34,202 bases of DNA, taken from NCBI RefSeq assembly GCF_002705925.1, contig NZ_NKRE01000001.1, forward strand, positions 540,780-574,981. Reading direction: 5' to 3'. The DNA is from Mycobacterium ostraviense (GTDB taxonomy: Bacteria; Actinomycetota; Actinomycetes; Mycobacteriales; Mycobacteriaceae). Shown here piece by piece: positions 1 to 12,522 of the stretch. The position numbers and the translations under genes were made by a program. Each line of letters starts with the position of its first letter. Positions within the stretch are counted from its first letter, which is position 1. The notes below the pieces were generated by a model. It worked only from the letters and a program-made list of their open reading frames with translations, was not told where the DNA came from and ran no database searches.

Positions 1-57
1 CGCACTGACCGATTTGACCACCAGACGACTCAACTCGTCCTTGACTTCGGTCGTCAT
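1..57 (-). CDS. whiA: WhiA, second copy, N-terminal fragment cut by the window edge
   Basis: The first 19 codons of a second whiA start at an ATG at 57-55 and run off the left edge. The 19 residues are identical to the start of the complete WhiA at 2356-3333. It lies downstream of the second yvcK, as in the normal operon. Because the frameshifted yvcK copy here ends at base 70, the usual 4-bp stop/start overlap is lost and 12 bp separate the two genes. Whether a full second whiA lies to the left cannot be seen. Confidence 0.6.
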   Translation of the reverse strand, partial: MTTEVKDELSRLVVKSVSA

Positions 58-69
58 CGCCACGCGTCG

Positions 70-99
<30 letters not shown>
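1..99. repeat. 99-bp direct repeat, copy A
   Basis: Bases 1-99 are identical to 3277-3375 and 3376-3474. The unit spans the last codons of yvcK and the first 19 codons of whiA. This copy begins exactly at base 1. Its right boundary is marked by one extra G at base 100 compared with copy C, after which the flanking sequences diverge by scattered substitutions. Confidence 0.9.
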
Positions 100-2333
<2,234 letters not shown>

Positions 2334-2355
2334 TCACATCGCGCCGGCCGGCCGG

Positions 2356-3333
2356 TCAGGCGTCCTCGAGCAAATCCGGCGTCACTGCCGACTCGGTATC
2401 CGGAATCCCGTCAACCTTCGCCTTGCGGTCGGCCATCGACAGCAATCGCCGGATCCGGCCTGCCACAGCATCTTTGGTCATCGGTGGCTCGGCGAGGCGG
2501 CCCAGCTCCTCCAGCGACGCCTGCCGATGCTGGACCCGCAGTTTGCCGGCCGCGGCCAGATGGTCGGGCACGGTGTCGCCGAGGATCTCCAGCGCACGCT
2601 CCACCCGCGCCGCCGCTGCGACCGCCGCCCGGGCCGAGCGGCGCAGATTGGCATCGTCGAAGTTGGCCAGCCGGTTGGCCGTCGCGCGCACTTCGCGACG
2701 CATCCGGCGCTCCTCCCACACCAGCCGGGTGTCCTGCGCTCCCATTCGGGTCAGCAATGCACCGATCGCCTCGCCGTCGCGCACCACCACCCGGTCGGCG
2801 CCGCGCACCTCGCGGGCCTTCGCGCTGACCCCGAGCCGACGTGCCGCACCTACCAGCGCGAGCGCGGCCTCCGGGCCGGGACAGCTCACCTCCAGCGCCG
2901 ACGAGCGTCCTGGCTCGGTCAGCGATCCGTGTGCCAAAAAGGCTCCGCGCCAAGCGGCTTCGGCGTCGGCGACACTGCCCCCGACCACCTGCGCCGGCAG
3001 GCCGCGCACCGGGCGCCCGCGCACATCCAGCAACCCGGTCTGGCGAGCCAGCGCCTCGCCGTCGTTGGCCACCCGCAGCACGTATCGGGTGTTTTTGCGA
3101 ATACCGCTGGCCGACAACACGTGCACCACCGCGTTGTAGCCATACAGTTCGAAGATGTCCTTGCGCAGCCGCCGGGCGATGCTGCCCAGGTCCACCTCCG
3201 CTTCGACGACCACGCGGCCGCCCACGATGTGCAAGCCGCCGGCGAACCGCAGCAGGGAGGTGACCTCAGCTCGCCGCGCACTGACCGATTTGACCACCAG
3301 ACGACTCAACTCGTCCTTGACTTCGGTCGTCAT
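2356..3333 (-). CDS. whiA: WhiA, sporulation/cell-division transcriptional regulator (complete copy)
   Basis: WhiA is a DNA-binding regulator with an N-terminal LAGLIDADG-like fold and a C-terminal helix-turn-helix. In actinobacteria it acts with WhiB-type partners on cell-division genes. This 325-residue protein matches the family in length and ends with the conserved TPDLLEDA tail; the helix-turn-helix region around residues 250-305 ([20 protein letters not shown]) is intact. I chose the ATG at 3333 because the intact family begins MTT. A GTG two codons upstream is in frame, and a GGGGTGA ribosome site lies upstream. Normally whiA overlaps yvcK by 4 bp; here one extra 99-bp unit lies between the yvcK stop at 3429 and this start, so the gene is whole but no longer coupled. 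Confidence 0.93.
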   Translation of the reverse strand: MTTEVKDELSRLVVKSVSARRAEVTSLLRFAGGLHIVGGRVVVEAEVDLGSIARRLRKDIFELYGYNAVVHVLSASGIRKNTRYVLRVANDGEALARQTGLLDVRGRPVRGLPAQVVGGSVADAEAAWRGAFLAHGSLTEPGRSSALEVSCPGPEAALALVGAARRLGVSAKAREVRGADRVVVRDGEAIGALLTRMGAQDTRLVWEERRMRREVRATANRLANFDDANLRRSARAAVAAAARVERALEILGDTVPDHLAAAGKLRVQHRQASLEELGRLAEPPMTKDAVAGRIRRLLSMADRKAKVDGIPDTESAVTPDLLEDA

Positions 3334-3474
3334 CGCCACGCGTCGTCACCCCTCGGTCCGTTGCCGCCCAGCGCCCGCACTGACCGATTTGACCACCAGA
3401 CGACTCAACTCGTCCTTGACTTCGGTCGTCATCGCCACGCGTCGTCACCCCTCGGTCCGTTGCCGCCCAGCGCC
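3277..3474. repeat. Two tandem copies (B and C) of the 99-bp unit
   Basis: Bases 3277-3375 and 3376-3474 are identical 99-bp units in direct tandem, and a third copy is at 1-99. Each unit carries the yvcK/whiA overlap. Copy B supplies the start of the complete whiA; copy C supplies the end of the complete yvcK. The length is a multiple of three. The exact adjacency, with no intervening base, together with the window starting on the same unit, resembles contig ends joined without trimming a shared overlap. A true slippage duplication is also possible. Confidence 0.92.
3346..3432 (-). pseudogene. whiA: Truncated duplicate start of whiA (28 codons)
   Basis: The ATG at 3432-3430 overlaps the stop of the intact yvcK, as in the normal operon. 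It encodes the first 19 WhiA residues, then runs into the next 99-bp unit out of the whiA frame as GAGRQRTEG and stops at 3346. The complete whiA starts again 12 bp further on. If the tandem repeat is real, ribosomes leaving yvcK would make this dead-end peptide before reaching whiA. Confidence 0.7.
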
Positions 3475-4514
3475 TGCACGCCGGTCTGTTGACGTCCACC
3501 CTCGATCGGTATCTCCTTTGTGGTCACCGGAGTCGCCGCCGGGCCGCTGTCCCGCGCCCGCACCGCGTCGAGGACGGTCGCCAGCTTGCCCGGGTCATGT
3601 AAAGGTGTACCAGGTCTGGCGACGTCGGCGAAGTGCACCTCGGCCTGCAGCAGCGTGGCGGTGCGGCGCAGTTGCTCGCGCTCCCGCTCGCTGGGCACTC
3701 GTTCGGCGTCGATGATGATGTCGTGCACGGTGAACCCCGGGGCATGCTGGGCCAGCACGTGCAGGTGGCGCTCCACCGAAAAGCCCGCCGTCTCCCCCGG
3801 CTCGGCCACCAGGTTGAGCACCAGCGCCCGCTGGGCGGTGGTGGTCTGCAGCGCCGTGAGCAGGCCGGGCACCAGCACATGCGGGATCACGCTGGTGAAC
3901 CAGGAACCGGGTCCCAGGACCACCAGGTCGGCAGCCATGATGGCGTCGACGGCCTGCCGGGTCGCCGGTGGGTCGGCGGGCAGCAACCGCACCCGCCGCA
4001 CCTTTCCCGGCGTGGTCGCGATCGCCACCTGCCCGCGGATCAGGCGGAACATTCGCGGGTCGGATTCCAGGCCGGATACGTCGGCCTCGATCTGCAGCGC
4101 GATCGGACACATCGGCAACACCCTGCCCTTGACGCCCAGGATGCGTCCGAGTTCGTCGAGCGCGGCAACCGGATCGGCCAGCACCTCCGACAGGCCGGCA
4201 AGAATCAGGTTGCCGATCGGATGTCCGGCCAGAGCGCCGTCACCGCCGAAACGATGCTGCAGAATGGTCGCCCACAATCGCCCGTGCGGGCTATCAGAGG
4301 CCAAGGCCGCCAACGCCATTCGTAGGTCCCCGGGCGGCACCACGCCGAGTTCGCTGCGCAACCGGCCGGAGGAACCACCGTCGTCGGCGACGGTCACGAC
4401 CGCGGTGACGTAGGGAGTCAGCCGGCGCGCCGCCGATAACGTCGCATACAACCCGTGTCCGCCGCCCAGAGCGACGATGCTGTGGCTTGACTGCGGGCCG
4501 CCTGGCGTATTCAT
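3429..4514 (-). CDS. yvcK: YvcK/CuvA-family cell-wall and carbon-metabolism factor (intact copy)
   Basis: This 361-residue CofD-like protein has the VALGGGHGLYATLSAARR nucleotide-sugar-binding N-terminus and the VADDGGSSGRLR segment. YvcK proteins bind UDP-GlcNAc-type ligands and support peptidoglycan synthesis; the M. tuberculosis orthologue CuvA localises to growing poles. The ATG at 4514 overlaps the rapZ stop (ATGA), and its own TGA overlaps a whiA ATG in the same way, showing tight coupling in rapZ-yvcK-whiA. The C-terminus keeps the expected frame, unlike the copy at 70-1140. This is the allele attached to uvrC and is presumably the ancestral locus. Confidence 0.95.
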   Translation of the reverse strand: MNTPGGPQSSHSIVALGGGHGLYATLSAARRLTPYVTAVVTVADDGGSSGRLRSELGVVPPGDLRMALAALASDSPHGRLWATILQHRFGGDGALAGHPIGNLILAGLSEVLADPVAALDELGRILGVKGRVLPMCPIALQIEADVSGLESDPRMFRLIRGQVAIATTPGKVRRVRLLPADPPATRQAVDAIMAADLVVLGPGSWFTSVIPHVLVPGLLTALQTTTAQRALVLNLVAEPGETAGFSVERHLHVLAQHAPGFTVHDIIIDAERVPSEREREQLRRTATLLQAEVHFADVARPGTPLHDPGKLATVLDAVRARDSGPAATPVTTKEIPIEGGRQQTGVQALGGNGPRGDDAWR

Positions 4515-5407
4515 TCGCGACCCAGATCCCGGTGCAGCACCCGTACCGATAGTCCCGAATCGGAGCCGAGCAGCCGCATCAGCGCCTCGGCGATCGCCAC
4601 ACTGCGATGCTTGCCGCCGGTGCAGCCGACGGCAACCGTCATATAGCGCTTCCCCTCCCTGCGATAGCCGTCGACGACCAGCGACAGCAGCCGATGGTAC
4701 GTCTCGAGGAACTCGGCCGCGCCGGGTTGCTCCAGCACGTAGTCCCGCACCGCGGGGTGTTGGCCGGTGAGTGGCCGCAGCTCGTCCACCCAGTGCGGGT
4801 TGGGCAGAAAACGCACGTCCATCACCATGTCGGCGTCCATCGGCAGCCCGTATTTGAAGCCGAAGGATTCGACGGTGACGCTGGTGGTCGCGCCGCCGTC
4901 GCTGCCGAACGCGCGCTCGATGCTTTCCCGCAAGCCCCGGACCGACAGGGTCGAGGTGTCGATGATCAGGTCCGCGTTGGCGCGCACCGGCGCCAGCATT
5001 TTGCGTTCGGCGGCGATGCCCTCGGCCAGCGTCTGCTGGCCCTGCAGCGGATGGCTGCGCCGGTTCTGTTCGTAGCGGCGCACCAACATGTCGTCGGACG
5101 CCTCCATGAACACCACCCGGGGGCTGATGTTGCGGGTGGCCAGTTCGGTGCGCACCTCGTCCAGGTCGCCGGTGAATCCGCGCGACCGCACGTCCATCAC
5201 CACGGCCAGTTGGGTGATCCGCGATCCCGCTGCCAGCCCGAAGTCCACCATGCGGGTGATCAGCTGGGGCGGCAGGTTATCGGCGACGTACCAGCCCAGG
5301 TCCTCCAGCACCTTGGCCGCCGTGCCGCGTCCGGCTCCGGACAATCCGGTCACCAGAACCACGTCGATATCCGGCGTTTCCGGGCCCGCTGAGCCGTCCC
5401 CGGTCAT
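4511..5407 (-). CDS. rapZ: RapZ-family nucleotide-binding protein
   Basis: This 298-residue P-loop protein has the Walker [10 protein letters not shown] near residues 21-29 and a conserved C-terminal domain ending HRDLGRE. In E. coli, RapZ is an RNA adaptor controlling GlmZ decay and glucosamine-6-phosphate synthesis; in actinobacteria its role is unclear, but it always sits with yvcK and whiA. I chose the ATG at 5407 because it overlaps the uvrC stop (ATGA). The variable start MTGDGSAG precedes the conserved core. Longer upstream frames would lie within uvrC. A near-identical second copy lacking only these first residues is present in the fusion at 1137-2282. Confidence 0.95.
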   Translation of the reverse strand: MTGDGSAGPETPDIDVVLVTGLSGAGRGTAAKVLEDLGWYVADNLPPQLITRMVDFGLAAGSRITQLAVVMDVRSRGFTGDLDEVRTELATRNISPRVVFMEASDDMLVRRYEQNRRSHPLQGQQTLAEGIAAERKMLAPVRANADLIIDTSTLSVRGLRESIERAFGSDGGATTSVTVESFGFKYGLPMDADMVMDVRFLPNPHWVDELRPLTGQHPAVRDYVLEQPGAAEFLETYHRLLSLVVDGYRREGKRYMTVAVGCTGGKHRSVAIAEALMRLLGSDSGLSVRVLHRDLGRE

Positions 5408-7347
5408 TCCGAGGCTTCCGGTCGGTCGGGGCGCAGCGCCTCGAGGACGGCGGTAGCCGTGGCTACGCCGATACCCGGAACGGCGGTGATCTGGTCTACG
5501 GTGGCCTCCTTGAGGCGGGCGATCGACCCGAAATGGGTGACCAGCGCCTTGCGACGATGTTCTCCCAGTCCGGGCACCCCGTCGAGCGCCGACGCCGTCA
5601 TTCGCTTGGATCGTTTGCTCCGATGGTAAGTGATGGCGAATCGGTGCGCCTCGTCGCGCACCCGCTGCAGCAGATAAAGACCCTCGCTGTTGCGGGGCAT
5701 GATGACGGGGTCCGGCTCGGACGGCACCCACACCTCTTCCAGCCGCTTGGCCAGGCCGATCACCGCGACGTCGTTGACACCCAGTTCATCGAGGACGGCT
5801 TGGGCCGCATTGACTTGCGGTGCGCCGCCGTCGACGACGTAAAGGTTGGGCGGGTAGGCGAACCTGCGCGACTTTCCTTCCGGACTAAGCAGATTCGGAT
5901 CGCTCTGATCACTCAAGTGGCGCAGGAAGCGTCGTCGGGTCACTTCCGCGATGGAGGCGACGTCGTCGGAGCGGCCCTGGCCGGCGGCCTCCCGGATCCC
6001 GAAGTGGCGGTAATCCGACTGGCGCGGCAGGCCGTCCTCGAAGACCACCAGCGAGCCCACCACGTCGGTGCCCTGCACATGGCTGATGTCGACACACTCG
6101 ATGCGTAGCGGCGCATCGGCCAGCCCGAGAGCTTCCTGAATATTCTGCAGTGCAGCCGATCTGGCGTTGAAGTCACCGGCTCGCTTCAGCTTGTGTTGCT
6201 GCAACGCCTCTTTCGCATTGCGCTGCACGGTCTCGGCCAGCGCCCGCTTGTCGCCGCGGCGCGGCACCCGCAGCGTGACCCGGGAGCCGCGCAGCCCCGA
6301 CAGCCAGCTGGACAACTCCTCGGAGTTGGACGGCAGACAAGGTACCAGCACCTCACGCGGCACCGGGTTGACCGATTCGTCTGCGGCGCTACCCAACTCG
6401 GCCTGCTCGCCGTAGAACTGGGTGAGGAACTGTTCGACCAACTGCTCCTCTCCGGAATCCCCTGGATCTCCGGACTTTTCGACGATCCAGCCGCGCTGGC
6501 CACGGACCCGGCCGCCGCGGACGTGAAACACTTGCACCGCGGCTTCGAGGTCGTCGTCGGCGAAGGCCATCACGTCGGCGTCGGTACCGTCGCCGAGCAC
6601 TACGGCCTGCTTTTCCATGGCGCGCTTCAGCGCCGACAGGTCGTCGCGAAGCCGGGCGGCTCGCTCGAAATCCAGCTGCTCGGCTGCGGCGTTCATCTGA
6701 CGTTCCAACTCGCGGGCATACCGGTCGGTCTTACCGGACAGGAAATCGCAGAAGTCCTCCACAATCTGGCGATGCTGCTCGGCGCTGACCCTGCCCACGC
6801 ACGGAGCCGAACATTTGTCGATGTAGCCGAGCAGGCATGGACGCTCGATTTGCTTGTGGCGCTTAAACACTCCGGCCGAGCAGGTTCGCGCGGGAAACAC
6901 CCGGGTGAGCAGATCCAGCGTTTCCCGGATGGCCCACGCGTGCGAGTACGGCCCGAAATAGCGCACACCTTTGCGCCGTGGGCCGCGATAGACCATCAAC
7001 CGGGGAAATTCTTCGTTGAGCGTGACGGCCAGCGCCGGATACGACTTGTCGTCGCGGTAGCGAACGTTGAAGCGGGGATCGAATTCCTTGATCCAGTTGT
7101 ACTCCAGCTGCAGCGCCTCGACCTCGGTGTTGACCACCGTCCACTCGACCTTGGCCGCGGTGGTCACCATCTGCCGGGTCCTCGGATGCAGATGGGCGAC
7201 GTCGGCGAAGTATGACGTCAGCCGGCTGCGCAGACTTTTTGCCTTGCCGACGTAGATCACCCGCCCGTGCGGGTCCCGGAACCGGTAGACGCCAGGCTCG
7301 ACCGGGATGGACCCGGGCGTGGGGCGGTACGTTGCGGGATCTGGCAC
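5404..7347 (-). CDS. uvrC: UvrC, excinuclease ABC subunit C
   Basis: UvrC makes the two incisions beside a lesion in nucleotide excision repair, acting with UvrA and UvrB. The 647-residue protein shows the whole architecture: GIY-YIG nuclease (GVYRFRD...[13 protein letters not shown], residues about 16-95), the UvrB-binding UVR helix pair (about 208-243, containing [13 protein letters not shown]), the RNase-H-like endonuclease ([14 protein letters not shown], near 418), and helix-hairpin-helix motifs at the C-terminus ([18 protein letters not shown] and [12 protein letters not shown]). The start is GTG at 7347; TAGCCT lies six bases upstream at 7359-7354, which suggests a leaderless mRNA. It is the first gene of uvrC-rapZ-yvcK-whiA. 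Confidence 0.97.
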   Translation of the reverse strand: MPDPATYRPTPGSIPVEPGVYRFRDPHGRVIYVGKAKSLRSRLTSYFADVAHLHPRTRQMVTTAAKVEWTVVNTEVEALQLEYNWIKEFDPRFNVRYRDDKSYPALAVTLNEEFPRLMVYRGPRRKGVRYFGPYSHAWAIRETLDLLTRVFPARTCSAGVFKRHKQIERPCLLGYIDKCSAPCVGRVSAEQHRQIVEDFCDFLSGKTDRYARELERQMNAAAEQLDFERAARLRDDLSALKRAMEKQAVVLGDGTDADVMAFADDDLEAAVQVFHVRGGRVRGQRGWIVEKSGDPGDSGEEQLVEQFLTQFYGEQAELGSAADESVNPVPREVLVPCLPSNSEELSSWLSGLRGSRVTLRVPRRGDKRALAETVQRNAKEALQQHKLKRAGDFNARSAALQNIQEALGLADAPLRIECVDISHVQGTDVVGSLVVFEDGLPRQSDYRHFGIREAAGQGRSDDVASIAEVTRRRFLRHLSDQSDPNLLSPEGKSRRFAYPPNLYVVDGGAPQVNAAQAVLDELGVNDVAVIGLAKRLEEVWVPSEPDPVIMPRNSEGLYLLQRVRDEAHRFAITYHRSKRSKRMTASALDGVPGLGEHRRKALVTHFGSIARLKEATVDQITAVPGIGVATATAVLEALRPDRPEASE

Positions 7348-7353
7348 GTACCC

Positions 7354-7359
7354 AGGCTA
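7354..7359 (-). promoter_or_regulatory. Predicted -10 element of the uvrC operon
   Basis: TAGCCT on the minus strand is followed by six bases and the GTG start of uvrC, placing the transcription start at or next to the start codon. There is no ribosome site between them. The identical hexamer and spacing precede ribE (11697-11692). Confidence 0.5.
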
Positions 7360-7556
7360 GTAGTCTGCCGCCGGCGGGCTTGGTGAGGGAGTATGACGGC
7401 GCGGTGTCGGGTCCGGGAGGACAGGCTCAGGCCCGACCGGGAAGGCCCGATGTGCCTGCGAGCTGCCAAAACCCGCCGGCGCGGACCCTGGCGGCCATGC
7501 TGTGCGGCGCACGTTCGGCTTCATGAGCCCCGTGCCCCCCTTCCCTGGTGGACCAC

Positions 7557-7576
7557 CAAGGGACTTTATGCCCCTA
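7557..7576 (+). promoter_or_regulatory. DosR-box-like site
   Basis: The 20-mer has GGGACTTTA followed by CCCC, agreeing at 14 of 20 positions with the DosR consensus TTSGGGACTWWAGTCCCSAA as I remember it; the left half-site is perfect, the right half weak. It ends 21 bp before a TACTCT hexamer, so it would overlap the -35 region. An imperfect dyad centred on GGTGGACCACC lies just upstream, near 7546-7560. It may control the small ORF at 7612 and possibly the DUF4189 gene beyond it. Hypoxia control is inference. Confidence 0.35.
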
Positions 7577-7597
7577 CCCGGCTGGGGTATTTGGGTG

Positions 7598-7603
7598 TAC
7601 TCT
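7598..7603 (+). promoter_or_regulatory. Predicted -10 element (leaderless) for a small ORF
   Basis: TACTCT fits TANNNT and stands eight bases before the ATG at 7612. This lies in the 534-bp region between the divergent uvrC and DUF4189 genes (7348-7881), where no other gene is evident. Confidence 0.4.
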
Positions 7604-7611
7604 ACGAACCC

Positions 7612-7746
7612 ATGACGAAAATGCCGGAATCCGGGCAGACGTGGCGACCGCGGCCGGCCAATGACGGGTCCCGCACGATTGTTGCGGGACGGCCACGGAT
7701 CCTCGACCCGCCCGAGGCGACCGCGCCGACCACGCCGCGGTTATAA
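7612..7746 (+). CDS. Candidate 44-residue small protein, unknown
   Basis: An ATG placed eight bases after a TANNNT hexamer opens a 44-codon frame beginning MTKMPESGQTWRPRP and ending at TAA 7744-7746. The product would be proline- and arginine-rich with no signal peptide, membrane segment or recognised domain. It is not a family I know. The only support is the promoter/start geometry and the DosR-like site; an untranslated leader for the downstream DUF4189 gene is an equally good reading. Confidence 0.25.
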   Translation: MTKMPESGQTWRPRPANDGSRTIVAGRPRILDPPEATAPTTPRL

Positions 7747-7881
7747 CGGCCCCCCGATGCAAGACCGAGCCCGGTGCCGGGTCGCCACAACCCCAGTTGA
7801 GCGTTGGCGCACCGCCTGCCCAAATCCTCCCTCCATACCTACTCAAGCCACTGGATTACTGCCCACAGAAGGGGGCCAAAA

Positions 7882-8313
7882 ATGACCACAAAAGTTCGGC
7901 GCCGTATCGCGTTCTTGGCCGCCGGCCTGGGCGCAGCTCTCGTAGTGGGCATTCTCCTGCTTCCGCCGGTGGACGCCGTTCTCAACAACGGCTCCATGTC
8001 GGAGATCATGATGTCGAACATCCCTGAGATGCCCATCCCTCCGACTATCCACTATGGGGCAATCGCCTATGCTTCAAGCGGCGCGTCGGGCAAGGCATGG
8101 CATCAGCCCACCCCGGCACGAGCAGCGCAAGTCGCATTAGAGCAGTGCGGCGACAAGAGTTGCGAAGTATTCAGCAGCTTCAAGCAATGCGGCGCTGTCG
8201 CCTATAACGGCTCGAATTACCAAGGGGGAGCCGGCCTCACGCGTCGCGCAGCAGAAGACGACGCCATGAACCGCCTGGGCGGTGGCTGGGTTGTCAACTG
8301 GGCGTGCAACTAA
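7882..8313 (+). CDS. Secreted DUF4189-domain protein
   Basis: The 143-residue protein starts at the ATG at 7882 behind a GAAGGGGG ribosome site. It has an arginine-rich N-terminus and a hydrophobic stretch (residues about 10-30), with likely signal-peptidase cleavage after the PPVDA region. The mature part resembles the DUF4189 family: an AIAYASSGASGKAW opening, a repeated alanine-rich helix and four cysteines (in QCGD, SCEV, QCGA and WAC) that probably form two disulfides outside the membrane. Small secreted proteins of this family are common in mycobacteria; their function is unknown. An upstream ATG in the same frame at 7804 lacks a ribosome site and would bury the signal peptide. Confidence 0.75.
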   Translation: MTTKVRRRIAFLAAGLGAALVVGILLLPPVDAVLNNGSMSEIMMSNIPEMPIPPTIHYGAIAYASSGASGKAWHQPTPARAAQVALEQCGDKSCEVFSSFKQCGAVAYNGSNYQGGAGLTRRAAEDDAMNRLGGGWVVNWACN

Positions 8314-8447
8314 CACTAACCGTCCCTACTGCTCGATTCGCCGATAAGTACTGCAGCAACATCCTGGTATGAAACCGATTATCACCTGGACAGCTGCGTG
8401 AGCCAGGCAGCCGAATCTTCGGCGGTCACACGCCAGCGCCGCATGGG

Positions 8448-10680
<2,233 letters not shown>

Positions 10681-11049
10681 CGTTGTTACCTTTGCTGTCG
10701 GTGAGCCGGGCGGTAACGCCCGCATGTCGCATTCAGTATGAACCACGCTGCCGCCTCGGATGTCTTCTAATTCCGTGAGATGGCTCATTCGCGTGCCTTC
10801 TGACCAGGCAGTCGGCAATACCGTCGAGCGACCGTTCGCCGGTTCACACATTCGTTCATGACTCGTCCAAGACTGGGCGACCGAATGTTGCCGACTTATT
10901 GAGTTATTCCGCTATCGGTGTTTCGCCGCCGTTGGAAAAGCGCGACCAAGCGCGACGGGCAAGCGATAATCGTCGCCGTTTTCCTCGTCGACTGCCATCG
11001 CGTGGCCCAGTGGTTGGCAACGCGGGGGCATACCCGAGCGCTCGCCTTG
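10681..11049. other. 369-bp spacer between ribBA and ribE
   Basis: In M. tuberculosis two hypothetical genes (Rv1414, Rv1413) occupy this place; I recognise neither here. I looked for an FMN riboswitch before ribBA and found none of its conserved helices. On the minus strand a 39-codon frame (11031-10912, start [12 protein letters not shown]) follows ribE by 18 bp behind AAGGCGAG and may be a remnant or a small gene. A more AT-rich patch at 10893-10912 could hold a ribBA promoter. Nothing firmer is visible. Confidence 0.4.
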
Positions 11050-11685
11050 CTAAGCGGTGTTCTCGGTTGCCGCCGCGCTTCCGGTGTTGGCTTGCAACAG
11101 CCGCTCTACATATTTGGCGAGCACGTCTACTTCAAGGTTCACCCGCGTCCCCACCGGCGCAGAGCCCAGCGTGGTCAACTCCCGAGTCGTCGGGATCAGC
11201 GAGACCTCGAACCAGTCCCGCGGCTCGGCGCCGAGCCCGGAAACGGTCAGCGAAATGCCGTCGACGGTGATCGACCCCTTCTCCACGATGTAGCGAGCCA
11301 ACGTCGCGGGAACCTCGATCCGGACCACTTCCCAATGCTGCGACGGTGTCCGGGCCACGATCTCGCCGGTCCCGTCCACATGCCCCTGCACGATGTGCCC
11401 GCCGAGCCGGCTGTTGAGCGCGGCGGCTCGCTCCAGATTGACCCGGCTGCCCGCTCGCAGATCGCCGAGGCTGGACCGGTTGAGCGTCTCGGCCATCACG
11501 TCGGCGGTGAACTGGCCGTCGGGCAGCACTTCCACGACCGTCAGGCAGACGCCGTTGACGGCGATGGAATCGCCGTGGCCGGCGTCGGAGGTGACGACGG
11601 GACCGCGGATGGTCAGGCGCGCCGCGTCGGTGAGGGTGTCCCGCGCAATCACCTCGCCGAGTTCCTCGACAATTCCGGTGAACAT
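11050..11685 (-). CDS. ribE: Riboflavin synthase alpha chain
   Basis: The enzyme dismutates two molecules of 6,7-dimethyl-8-ribityllumazine to riboflavin. The 211-residue protein has the classic two lumazine-binding barrels: the first starts at [12 protein letters not shown], the second around residue 98 at [13 protein letters not shown]. The ATG at 11685 has no ribosome site but stands six bases after TAGCCT (11697-11692), suggesting a leaderless transcript. It is called ribC in M. tuberculosis nomenclature. It is divergent from lprG. Confidence 0.95.
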   Translation of the reverse strand: MFTGIVEELGEVIARDTLTDAARLTIRGPVVTSDAGHGDSIAVNGVCLTVVEVLPDGQFTADVMAETLNRSSLGDLRAGSRVNLERAAALNSRLGGHIVQGHVDGTGEIVARTPSQHWEVVRIEVPATLARYIVEKGSITVDGISLTVSGLGAEPRDWFEVSLIPTTRELTTLGSAPVGTRVNLEVDVLAKYVERLLQANTGSAAATENTA

Positions 11686-11691
11686 CGCACC

Positions 11692-11697
11692 AGGCTA
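11692..11697 (-). promoter_or_regulatory. Predicted -10 element of ribE
   Basis: TAGCCT, six bases before the ribE ATG on the minus strand. It overlaps the first unit of the 18-bp tandem repeat at 11693-11728. The second unit gives TAGCCC at 11715-11710, a poorer match. Confidence 0.45.
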
Positions 11698-11728
11698 GTG
11701 GCTCCGGGTGGGCTAGTGGCTCCGGGTG
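11693..11728. repeat. Perfect 18-bp tandem repeat in the ribE/lprG divergent promoter region
   Basis: GGCTAGTGGCTCCGGGTG occurs twice without interruption, followed by a partial GGCCCCGG. It duplicates the sequence immediately upstream of, and overlapping, the predicted ribE -10 element. Confidence 0.85.
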
Positions 11729-11807
11729 GCCCCGGATTAGCCGGTACGACCGCGGTGCCCCGACCGACCGCGGGCCCGCGTTGCCCGGTGCGGTCACCGG
11801 CACCCTC

Positions 11808-11813
11808 TACGAT
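11808..11813 (+). promoter_or_regulatory. Predicted -10 element of lprG-P55
   Basis: TACGAT fits TANNNT and is seven bases from the lprG ATG at 11821; no ribosome site intervenes, so a leaderless transcript is likely. Confidence 0.45.
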
Positions 11814-11820
11814 GCTGGGT

Positions 11821-12522
11821 ATGCAACCCCCCAGACGTTTCTTCGCTGTTGTCGCCGCCCTCAGCCTCGCCACCACCCTGGTCGCGGGCTGCTCGTCGGG
11901 CAAGAAGGACAGCGGCGGACCACTACCCGACGCGACGGCATTGGTGAAGCAGGCGACCGACAAGACCAAGACGGTCAAGAGTGCGCATCTGGTCCTGACG
12001 GTGAACGGCAAGATTCCGGGATTGTCGATGAAGACGCTGACCGGCGATCTCACCACCAATCCCACTGCCGCCAAGGGCAACGTCAAGCTCACCCTCGCCG
12101 GGTCTGATGTCGACGCCGACTTCGTCGTCTTCGAAGGGATCCTGTACGCCACTCTCACACCCAACAAATGGAGCGACTTCGGTCCGGCCGCCGACATCTA
12201 CGATCCCTCGCAGATCCTCAACCCTGACACCGGGCTCGCCAACGTGCTGGCGAACTTCACCAACCCCAAAGCCGAAGGGCGCGACACCATCAACGGACAG
12301 ACCACCATCCGCATCAGCGGGAAAGTCACGGCGGACGCGGTGAACCAGATCGCGCCGCCGTTCAGTGCGACCGATCCGGTGCCGGGCACCGTGTGGATCC
12401 AGGAGAACGGCGACCGCCAGCTGGCCCAGGTTAAGTTGGATCGGGGTTCGGGCAATTCCGTCCAGATGACTTTGTCGAATTGGGGCGAGCAGGTGCAAGT
12501 CACGAAGCCGCCGGTGAGCTGA
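11821..12522 (+). CDS. lprG: LprG, glycolipid/triacylglycerol-carrying lipoprotein
   Basis: LprG is an envelope lipoprotein whose hydrophobic pocket carries triacylated glycolipids such as lipoarabinomannan precursors and triacylglycerol across the periplasm; with P55 it affects drug tolerance and virulence in M. tuberculosis. This 233-residue protein has a signal peptide with the lipobox LVAGC (acylated Cys24) and the LppX/LprAFG fold region (for example [19 protein letters not shown]). The stop overlaps the P55 start (TGATG region, 12520-12524), so the two are coupled. The pair lies, on the opposite strand, between the riboflavin genes ribE and ribD, as in H37Rv (Rv1411c-Rv1410c). Confidence 0.95.
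   Translation: MQPPRRFFAVVAALSLATTLVAGCSSGKKDSGGPLPDATALVKQATDKTKTVKSAHLVLTVNGKIPGLSMKTLTGDLTTNPTAAKGNVKLTLAGSDVDADFVVFEGILYATLTPNKWSDFGPAADIYDPSQILNPDTGLANVLANFTNPKAEGRDTINGQTTIRISGKVTADAVNQIAPPFSATDPVPGTVWIQENGDRQLAQVKLDRGSGNSVQMTLSNWGEQVQVTKPPVS

Noticed and set aside
8410..8423. GCCGAATCTTCGGC inverted repeat between convergent genes, as a terminator
   Set aside because: The six-base arms leave a two-base loop, so at best a four- to five-pair hairpin forms; too weak to call.
10899..11820. Plus-strand frame opposite ribE running into lprG
   Set aside because: The part before 11821 is antisense to ribE; lprG starts at its own ATG with a signal peptide.
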